Shown here in pieces: positions 51,040-56,888 of a DNA stretch of 56,888 nucleotides. Location of the stretch: NCBI GenBank assembly GCA_902812455.1, contig CADDZH010000022.1:1-56888 (forward strand), given 5' to 3'. How positions within the stretch are numbered: position 1 is the first letter of the stretch; every line of letters starts with the position of its first letter. The translations under genes were made by a program, and so were the position numbers. Under the pieces are notes generated by a model that saw nothing but the letters and a program-made list of their open reading frames with translations, searched no databases and was not told where the DNA came from. Source of the DNA: Chloroflexota bacterium. Its GTDB lineage: Bacteria > Chloroflexota > Ktedonobacteria > Ktedonobacterales > Ktedonobacteraceae.

Positions 51040-51948
51040 ATGAAAACAAACACCAGGAATGCCAGCGCAACATCTACCATCGACGATGCAATGTTTCAGG
51101 CCGATGTGCAATATATCGAATCGCTCTGGCAGCGAAGAACCATCGACGGCGTAGATATGCCCATTATCGACATCGGGCAGGGTGAGCCGCTCGTCTTTGT
51201 GCCAATCCTCGAACACCTCGAGTTTGTCTATGCTCGCCAGATACGAGACTTCAGCCAGAAACGACGAGTAGTGATGTATCGCCGCCACGAGACACGCACG
51301 CAGCCGATCAGCCTGCTAGAACGGGCCGAGGAACTACGCCGGGTGCTCGATAGCCTGGGCATTGATGCTGCTGATTTCGTGGCGCACGGCGATGCTGCCA
51401 TGGTGCTCTTTGAGTTTGCTACTCGCTATCCCCAGCGCTGCCGTTCCCTGATCATCATTGCGCAAGGCGCTGACTACCAGATTGCACCGCATCCTTTGAT
51501 CTGGTTACTGCACGAGCTGTTCCTGCGCCTGCCCGTTGAGCACCTGCTCCCGGCTGGGTTTCTGCGCCGCACCGTTGTCAACTATATTATGGCATCTAGC
51601 TCTCATGGAAACGAAACAGAGAACAAACCTGTCGCCAGCCTGCCTCGCCATTGTATCGACGAGCAGTTCCGCAAAATCCAGCTCTGGCCGTCCGTTTACA
51701 AATTCTCGGTTCTCCCCGTTATCCACTACTATGACATGCGCAAGCGCCTGGATGCCTTAACCATGCCCGTGTTGCTGATCAACCGCGCCGATGACGTGCT
51801 CTCACCAGAGCCAAAGACGCGCTGGCTGGCAACTCACCTGCCAAATTGTGCCGGCTACCACGTTATACCAGGTGGAGAACGATTCTTCATGTATTCTGAG
51901 GCTGGTACTGTCAACAAGCTGATCGCGGATTTCCTGCGCCTTGATTGA
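51040..51948 (+). CDS. alpha/beta hydrolase fold protein lacking Ser and His
   Basis: 302 residues with the alpha/beta hydrolase order of strands. The nucleophile elbow reads VAHGDAAM (residues 114-121) where active members have GHSMGG, so Ser is Gly117 and the next residue is Asp118. The acid position is kept (INRADDVLSPE) but the usual His after GG is Glu (PGGERFFMY). The rest of the fold is well conserved. It is likely to be catalytically dead or use Asp118 in a way not typical of the family. It ends 139 bases before the halogenase-type gene on the same strand and could have a ligand-binding role in the same pathway. Confidence 0.75.
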   Translation: MKTNTRNASATSTIDDAMFQADVQYIESLWQRRTIDGVDMPIIDIGQGEPLVFVPILEHLEFVYARQIRDFSQKRRVVMYRRHETRTQPISLLERAEELRRVLDSLGIDAADFVAHGDAAMVLFEFATRYPQRCRSLIIIAQGADYQIAPHPLIWLLHELFLRLPVEHLLPAGFLRRTVVNYIMASSSHGNETENKPVASLPRHCIDEQFRKIQLWPSVYKFSVLPVIHYYDMRKRLDALTMPVLLINRADDVLSPEPKTRWLATHLPNCAGYHVIPGGERFFMYSEAGTVNKLIADFLRLD

Positions 51949-51949
51949 A

Positions 51950-51963
51950 GTGAGCTAGCTCAC
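51950..51963. promoter_or_regulatory. CRP-like operator, distal
   Basis: GTGAGCTAGCTCAC, a perfect palindrome of the CRP/FNR type (GTGA-N6-TCAC), centred about 70 bases before the predicted transcription start near 52026. Confidence 0.55.
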
Positions 51964-51976
51964 ACTCTGCGAGCTT

Positions 51977-51990
51977 GTGAACTTTTTCAC
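51977..51990. promoter_or_regulatory. CRP-like operator, proximal
   Basis: GTGAACTTTTTCAC, same GTGA-N6-TCAC pattern, centred about 42 bases before the predicted start and adjoining the -35 hexamer, the class II activator position. Confidence 0.55.
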
Positions 51991-52019
51991 TTGACTTGAT
52001 TGCTCAACTGAAGCATACT
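51991..52019 (+). promoter_or_regulatory. promoter of the halogenase-family gene
   Basis: TTGACT (51991-51996), 17-base spacer, CATACT (52014-52019). The weak -10 would suit an activator-dependent promoter. Confidence 0.55.
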
Positions 52020-52087
52020 TGTTTCAGAAGCTGCAAGCTAGAGCTTTACATACACCTTCTATTGTTCAGCTAGCTAAAGGAGACTGC

Positions 52088-53515
52088 ATGAACGCATCTA
52101 CTCAGGTTCTTGTTATTGGTGGTGGGCCAGCCGGGTCTACCGTGGCCAGTTTACTTGCACGCGAAGGTTTTGATGTCACGATTCTAGAGAGGGAGGTCTT
52201 CCCGCGCTATCATGTTGGCGAATCGCTGCTTCCTTCCGTCCTGGAAATTCTCGGTCTGATCGGTGCCCGAGAGAAGGTCGAAGCGTATGGTTTTGTGCGT
52301 AAGGAAGGCGGCTGGTTTGACTGGGGTAAGAATTCCTGGCAACTGGATTTCAATAAACTTCGCCATCCATACAGTTTCCAGGTCGTTCGCGCTGAGTTTG
52401 ATCAGCTCCTGCTGGAACACACTAAAGAGCAGGGCGTCAAGGTTCATGAGGGCATCGAGGTCAAGAGCCTGACTTTCGACGGAGAGCGGCCTATACGCGC
52501 AACATGGGCAGCAACGGCAGATCCTACCCGGAGTGGCGAGATCGCTTTCGATTTCCTGGTCGATGCTTCTGGACGCGCCGGTATTATGGCCAATCGCTAC
52601 TTGAGGAATCGCCACTTCCATGATGCTTTCCAGAATGTGGGCGTATGGGGGTACTGGCGCGGTGCCGGGCGCATGTCGTTCGCCCCTCAGGGTGCCATTG
52701 CCGTCGGTTCGATCAATGATGGCTGGCTGTGGGGTATTCCCTTGCACGATGGCACCATGAGTGTAGGCCTCGTAATGCACAAAACCACCTTCAAGGAGAA
52801 GCGGCAGCAAGGCAAAACGCCTGAAGAAATCTATATGGATGCCATCAAGGAGTGCCCATTGATCTCTGAGCTGCTGAAGAACGCCACATTCGAGCCGGGC
52901 AAAGGCATTCGCGCAGAGCAGGATTACTCCTACATGGCCGGCGATATTTCCGGCCCTGGCTACTTCATGGTGGGCGATGCCGCCTGCTTCATTGATCCGT
53001 TGCTCTCGACCGGTGTTCACCTTGCTACTCATGGAGCAATGCTAGCTGCTGCCAGCATTGCCAGTATGCTTCGCAAAGAGGTCACAGAGGAGCAGGCGCG
53101 CATATTCTACGAGCATAGCTACCGCCATGCTTACCTGCGCTTGATGGTCATTGTCTCAGGCCTCTACCAGCAATATGATGGAGAACCGACGTACTTCTGG
53201 CAGGCTCAGCAACTGACGCACAACGATTACAGCGATGCCGACGCCTTAAACGAAGCTTTCCTGTACGTTGTCTCGGGGATGGAAGACCTGAGAGATGTTG
53301 AGGAGATCACGCCGCAGGAATTGCCTATGGCAGAGATGGCACACCAGTTGCCCGCAGATCAGGCGCAGCGAGCTATGGCCATGTACAACATCTATAACAA
53401 GGTGTTCGTGCGTTCATCGATGTCTGAGAAGACAGCCATCGACAATATGTACGTCGCGACAAAGCCCCGTTTAGGCCTGGCAATAGTCCAGGATGAACAG
53501 GTAGCTACTACCTGA
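52088..53515 (+). CDS. flavin-dependent halogenase-family oxidoreductase
   Basis: 475 residues from ATG 52088, which follows AAAGGAG. The FAD-binding motif GGGPAGS is at residues 11-17, RYHVGESLLPS and VVRAEFD follow, WLWGIP gives the halogenase WxWxIP motif and GDAACFIDPLLSTGVHLA is the second FAD motif. FAD halogenases with WxWxIP and no tryptophan-binding inserts act on phenolic or carrier-bound substrates (CndH- or PltA-like). The C-terminal 100 residues are helical and could bind a carrier protein. The gene is controlled by a CRP-like promoter. Some family members are simple monooxygenases, so halogenation is not certain. Confidence 0.88.
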   Translation: MNASTQVLVIGGGPAGSTVASLLAREGFDVTILEREVFPRYHVGESLLPSVLEILGLIGAREKVEAYGFVRKEGGWFDWGKNSWQLDFNKLRHPYSFQVVRAEFDQLLLEHTKEQGVKVHEGIEVKSLTFDGERPIRATWAATADPTRSGEIAFDFLVDASGRAGIMANRYLRNRHFHDAFQNVGVWGYWRGAGRMSFAPQGAIAVGSINDGWLWGIPLHDGTMSVGLVMHKTTFKEKRQQGKTPEEIYMDAIKECPLISELLKNATFEPGKGIRAEQDYSYMAGDISGPGYFMVGDAACFIDPLLSTGVHLATHGAMLAAASIASMLRKEVTEEQARIFYEHSYRHAYLRLMVIVSGLYQQYDGEPTYFWQAQQLTHNDYSDADALNEAFLYVVSGMEDLRDVEEITPQELPMAEMAHQLPADQAQRAMAMYNIYNKVFVRSSMSEKTAIDNMYVATKPRLGLAIVQDEQVATT

Positions 53516-53606
53516 CCAGGTATAAAGTGCCTATTGCCAGTTTTTTAGCTCTATAATATAATTTACCTCACCAGTAATTGTGGCAGAGGTAATTATTAGA
53601 CAGTAA

Positions 53607-53663
53607 GGACAGGGGCAAGCCCTGTCCCTACCCTAGGGTAGGGACACCCCCTTGCGGGTGTCC
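53607..53663. repeat. triple hairpin intergenic element
   Basis: GGACAGGG-GCAAG-CCCTGTCC (53607-53627), the palindrome CTACCCTAGGGTAG (53628-53641) and GGACACCC-CCTTG-CGGGTGTCC (53642-53663) follow each other without gaps. It lies between the halogenase gene and the FHA-ABC gene. Confidence 0.75.
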
Positions 53664-53689
53664 TATACTAAAAAGGCAGGAGAGAAAGT

Positions 53690-56600
53690 GTGAACGGATC
53701 AAATCAGGGACCAGGCTCCGGCTCAATCAAGTTCCTTACAGGCCCGCTTGCGGGAAGAACCTTCCAGATCAGTAAAGCAGTTACCACCATTGGCAGGGAT
53801 GCGACCAACGATATTGTGATCACTGATGATCGGAAGGTATCAAGAAATCATGCGCGCCTCATATGGAACAATGGGACGTGGAGCATTGAGAAACTCGCTC
53901 CGCAGAATGTCGTCACTGTGAACCGTCAATCTGTACAGCAGGCATCCATTTACGATAACTCTATTATCGGACTAGGCGAAGACACGTCCTTTGTCTTCCT
54001 GGTTCAGTCAGAAGTAGCGGCCCAGGTGCGACCGCCGGCGCCACCGCCACCTCCTCCTCAGCCAAGCAGGCCAATCCCTGTGGCGGCCCCCCAACCTCAA
54101 CCAGCTCAGGTGTATCAATCGGTAGCGCCCCAGCCCTTTGGCGGCTCTCTTGCGGGATATGCTGGCTCCGGCTCCCGCATGGCCACAGGCCCGGTTGGTG
54201 TTCGCCCGGATGGGACCGTCATTGCCCCGCTGTCAGAACTGGGGGTGCCCTCGCTAGAGATCAGCAGCAATGCTTATAGCGCCCGGCAAACATATCCCCT
54301 CAACAAAGATGTGATCAATATTGGCCGGGATGACTCCAATGATATTGTGATCAAGGATCGCATTATTTCTGGCCAGCACATCCAGATTGTGCGCCGGGGC
54401 AATCAATTCGAGCTTATTCACCCGCATCCATCCAGGCCAAGTACGCTCAATGGGCTGCTCTACCAGGGGCGCAAAATTCGTGGTGATGAGCCGTTCCGCA
54501 AAATACTGGCCCGTGGCGATATCTTCCGTATCGGTGATGAAAACGGTACGCTGATATCGCTCATCTTCAACGATGGCAGCGGCACGGAGCCAGAAGTGCT
54601 CGCTCCGGTTCATCCCATCAAACTGGATATGCCTGTCCTGACCATCGGGCGGGCGACGGATAATAACCTCGTGCTCCCTCATCCGCAGGTCTCTGCACAT
54701 CATGCGCGCCTGGTACGAGAAGGCGATACCTATCGCATACTGGATTTGAACAGCACGAATCATGTCTACGTCAACTCTGAATTGACAACCAATCGCCTGC
54801 TCAAACTTGGCGACGAGATCCGTATCGGCCCCTATCGCCTTGTCTTCGAGATGAACCAGTTGACGCAATACGATGAGAGCAACTTCATCCGCATCGACGC
54901 GATCGGCCTGAAGAAGGTAGGGAACAACAATGTTACCCTGCTCAACAACATCTCGCTGACTATTCCCCCGCGCAAATTTGTAGCGCTGGTCGGTGGCTCA
55001 GGGGCTGGCAAATCTACCTTAATGGATGCGCTCAACGGCTTTAGACCGGCGCAGGAGGGCAAAGTCCTCTACAATGGCCAGGATTACTACAAGAATCTTG
55101 CCGCCTTCAGCTCGCAGCTTGGCTATGTGCCCCAGGACGATATTGTTCACCGCGACCTCACCGTAGAGCGTGCACTGTATTATGCCGCCAAGATGCGCCT
55201 GCCCAGCGACTTCACGCCTGGGCAGATTCGCCAGCGCATTAACGAAGTGCTGGAAGATGTCGAACTATCAGCTCGGCGCAAGCTGCTCGTCAAGAAGCTC
55301 TCCGGTGGCCAGCGCAAGCGCGTCTCCATTGCCCTTGAACTGCTTGCCAACCCCAGCGTTCTCTTCCTCGACGAGCCGACCTCGGGCCTCGATCCGGGGC
55401 TGGATCGCAAGATGATGTTCCTCTTGCGCCGGCTTGCCGACAAAGGGCATACCATCATCCTGGTGACGCATGCCACCAACAATATCAATGCCTGTGACTA
55501 CATCTGCTTCCTCTGTGCAGGGGGGCGTATGGCCTTCTTTGGGCCTCCTGATGAGGCCAAGGCCTACTTCGGCAAGACCGACTTTGCTGAAATCTATAGC
55601 AGCCTGGAGCCAACCGAAGAAAATCCCAATATACCGGAAGAGGCCGAGGCACGCTTTAGAACCTCTGAGCAGTACCGAAAGTATGTAATTGAGCCATACA
55701 GAACCGGACCAGCTCAGACAGGCGCCATCACCAGGCCGCAGGTGCAGCCACTGGCCCGCGCAAAGCGTGGAAACCCGGTATCACAGTTCATGTTGCTTGC
55801 CCAGCGCAACGTCGAACTGCTCAGAAACAATACATCTAACCTGGCCATCCTGCTCTTACAGGCTCCCCTTATTGCGCTGGTCTTGCTCCTGCTGATCAGG
55901 TTTGAGATAGGAGCCGGCGTTTTCAATGCGAACAACGTCGTCCAATGCACGCCGCGCATTCATACAACCAGGCTCGCGCTTCCGCCTCAGTCGGGTGGTT
56001 TCATTGGCCCAACCAGCGTCTCGACCAATAGCAACGGGACGGTGGATTGTAACACAATCCTGAATTACCTCAAAACCGATGCGGTCGGCAAGCAATTCGT
56101 CAACACATTCTCGGGCAGCACAACGCAAGATAAGCAAAATGCAGCCTTGCAAGAGTTCATCGTCCCAGGCAATGCTCTTAACGCGCAGACAGCCCTCTTC
56201 ATCATTGCCTTCATTGCAGTGCTGTTTGGTTGTATTAATGGCACTCGCGAGATTGTCAAAGAGTTATCCATCTACCGCCGCGAGCGCACCGTCAACCTGG
56301 GGATCGTGCCCTACATCCTCTCCAAAGTCCTGGTACTTGGAGCGCTCGCCCTCTTCCAGAGCTTCTGTGTGCTCGTGATTGTGGAACTCTTTGAGCCCGT
56401 GCAACAGGGAGTGATCTTCTCGCCAGTTCTGGAAACCTATATCACCCTGGCCTTAACCGCCCTGGCGGGGTTGATGGTCGGACTGACTGCTTCTGCTTTC
56501 GCGGCTAATGAAGATACCGCTAATAGCCTGTTGCCGTTCCTGCTGATCCCGCAGTTGATCTTTGCGGGAGTTGAATTCCCGCTCAAGGACTGGCCCTTAC

Positions 56601-56857
56601 AGATCGTCGGAGCTTTGTTCTCAATGCGCTGGACTATGACGGCGCTGGGAACGTCGATCGGCTTGCATAGCGATAAGATTGGCGGCGATCAGTTGTTTGG
56701 GAGCGATACGACCTATCACCCGCAACTCTTCTCCACCTTCACTCAGGCGGATTCGGCTCAACGCATCCTGATCTCATGGGTGGCGCTGGTCATTCTTATT
56801 CTGGCGCTGGCGGTGCTCACTGGTATCGGCCTGAAACGCAAGGACATTCGCTCCTAG
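53690..56857 (+). CDS. triple-FHA ABC transporter, Rv1747-like
   Basis: 1055 residues, starting at GTG 53690 after AGGAGAG. Three FHA domains: about 15-105 (IGRDATNDIVI...VSRNHARL), 200-290 (IGRDDSNDIVI...ISGQHIQI) and 310-390 (IGRATDNNLVL...VSAHHARL). A Pro-rich linker lies between the first two. An ABCG-type ATPase follows at about 400-640: GGSGAGKST, LSGGQRKRV, FLDEPTSGLD. The C-terminal part has six membrane helices with a large extracytoplasmic loop. FHA domains bind phosphothreonine, so a Ser/Thr kinase probably controls the pump, as PknF controls M. tuberculosis Rv1747, which has two FHA domains. The second FHA has Gln instead of Asn/Arg (SGQH) and may be weak. Confidence 0.93.
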   Translation: MNGSNQGPGSGSIKFLTGPLAGRTFQISKAVTTIGRDATNDIVITDDRKVSRNHARLIWNNGTWSIEKLAPQNVVTVNRQSVQQASIYDNSIIGLGEDTSFVFLVQSEVAAQVRPPAPPPPPPQPSRPIPVAAPQPQPAQVYQSVAPQPFGGSLAGYAGSGSRMATGPVGVRPDGTVIAPLSELGVPSLEISSNAYSARQTYPLNKDVINIGRDDSNDIVIKDRIISGQHIQIVRRGNQFELIHPHPSRPSTLNGLLYQGRKIRGDEPFRKILARGDIFRIGDENGTLISLIFNDGSGTEPEVLAPVHPIKLDMPVLTIGRATDNNLVLPHPQVSAHHARLVREGDTYRILDLNSTNHVYVNSELTTNRLLKLGDEIRIGPYRLVFEMNQLTQYDESNFIRIDAIGLKKVGNNNVTLLNNISLTIPPRKFVALVGGSGAGKSTLMDALNGFRPAQEGKVLYNGQDYYKNLAAFSSQLGYVPQDDIVHRDLTVERALYYAAKMRLPSDFTPGQIRQRINEVLEDVELSARRKLLVKKLSGGQRKRVSIALELLANPSVLFLDEPTSGLDPGLDRKMMFLLRRLADKGHTIILVTHATNNINACDYICFLCAGGRMAFFGPPDEAKAYFGKTDFAEIYSSLEPTEENPNIPEEAEARFRTSEQYRKYVIEPYRTGPAQTGAITRPQVQPLARAKRGNPVSQFMLLAQRNVELLRNNTSNLAILLLQAPLIALVLLLLIRFEIGAGVFNANNVVQCTPRIHTTRLALPPQSGGFIGPTSVSTNSNGTVDCNTILNYLKTDAVGKQFVNTFSGSTTQDKQNAALQEFIVPGNALNAQTALFIIAFIAVLFGCINGTREIVKELSIYRRERTVNLGIVPYILSKVLVLGALALFQSFCVLVIVELFEPVQQGVIFSPVLETYITLALTALAGLMVGLTASAFAANEDTANSLLPFLLIPQLIFAGVEFPLKDWPLQIVGALFSMRWTMTALGTSIGLHSDKIGGDQLFGSDTTYHPQLFSTFTQADSAQRILISWVALVILILALAVLTGIGLKRKDIRS

Positions 56858-56861
56858 CATG

Positions 56862-56888
56862 GAAGGGGCGCGGCCTTCGCGCCCCTTC
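56862..56888 (+). terminator. hairpin after the FHA-ABC gene
   Basis: GAAGGGGCGCG, loop GCCTT, CGCGCCCCTTC: an 11-bp perfect stem that begins five bases after the stop codon. The window ends inside the region where a T-run would be seen. Confidence 0.65.

Noticed and set aside
52184..53032. 282-residue minus-strand frame opposite the halogenase-family gene
   Set aside because: Antisense shadow of a clear FAD enzyme; composition is random and no start signal is seen.
1..56888. CRISPR arrays, tRNA, rRNA, insertion sequences or prophage
   Set aside because: Looked for regular short repeats, cloverleaf ends, transposase motifs and phage structural genes; none seen. The repeats found are irregularly scattered hairpins.

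Overview
The window looks like a chromosomal segment of a Chloroflexota bacterium, probably of the Ktedonobacteria type. This is inferred from the gene repertoire and not from any marker rRNA: a stand-alone ftsZ with a long N-terminal extension, a Ser/Thr kinase fused to NB-ARC and TPR modules, an FHA-ABC fusion, KGG-repeat proteins, and dispersed TGTCAT...ATGACA hairpin repeats. No rRNA, tRNA, CRISPR array, transposase or phage gene was seen. Coding is dense on both strands.

Left part (1-16.9 kb). After the end of an MFS transporter, an erythromycin-esterase remnant and a methyltransferase comes a tight minus-strand operon at 13760-2740. It encodes a fatty acyl-AMP ligase with an ACP, a 1806-residue protein with C-A-PCP-KASIII-KASIII architecture, an SDR reductase, an MGDG/UgtP-like glycosyltransferase and an MFS exporter. 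The adenylation pocket reads DVWHISLIDK, close to the known serine code. The second KASIII domain has lost Cys, His and Asn. I read the operon as a pathway for a glycosylated acyl-serine-derived lipid. Next to it lie a divergent KARI-like reductase with altered catalytic residues, an OsmC peroxidase and a cation/proton exchanger.

Middle (16.9-31 kb) holds mostly housekeeping and signalling genes: a receiver protein, an orphan MsiK-type ATPase, ftsZ, a KGG protein, larB, a lipoprotein, mutM-fur, a DUF3267 membrane protein, RNase Z, the kinase-NB-ARC-TPR protein and a membrane-anchored hydrolase.

31-38.5 kb is a sulfur cassette: a DUF1634-TauE/SafE sulfite exporter facing an operon of a ferredoxin-NrfD fusion, a cytoplasmic-type molybdopterin enzyme and a persulfide-dioxygenase-like protein with two rhodanese domains. 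A candidate small RNA sits beside it.

38.9-49 kb has a small CxxC protein, a DUF983 protein, an operon of MMPL exporter, carbamoyltransferase and family-2 glycosyltransferase, an M19 dipeptidase, and a three-gene drug-type ABC exporter.

49.3-56.9 kb holds the most striking single gene. Two apparent ORFs are one AhpD/CMD-family reading frame interrupted only by an in-frame UGA exactly where the second Cys of the CxxC motif belongs. A hairpin that fits the bacterial SECIS model begins a few bases downstream. I annotate it as a selenoprotein (CxxUxxxH). After it come a SnoaL-like protein, a catalytically stripped alpha/beta hydrolase, a flavin-dependent halogenase-family enzyme behind two CRP-like operators, and a triple-FHA ABCG-type exporter.
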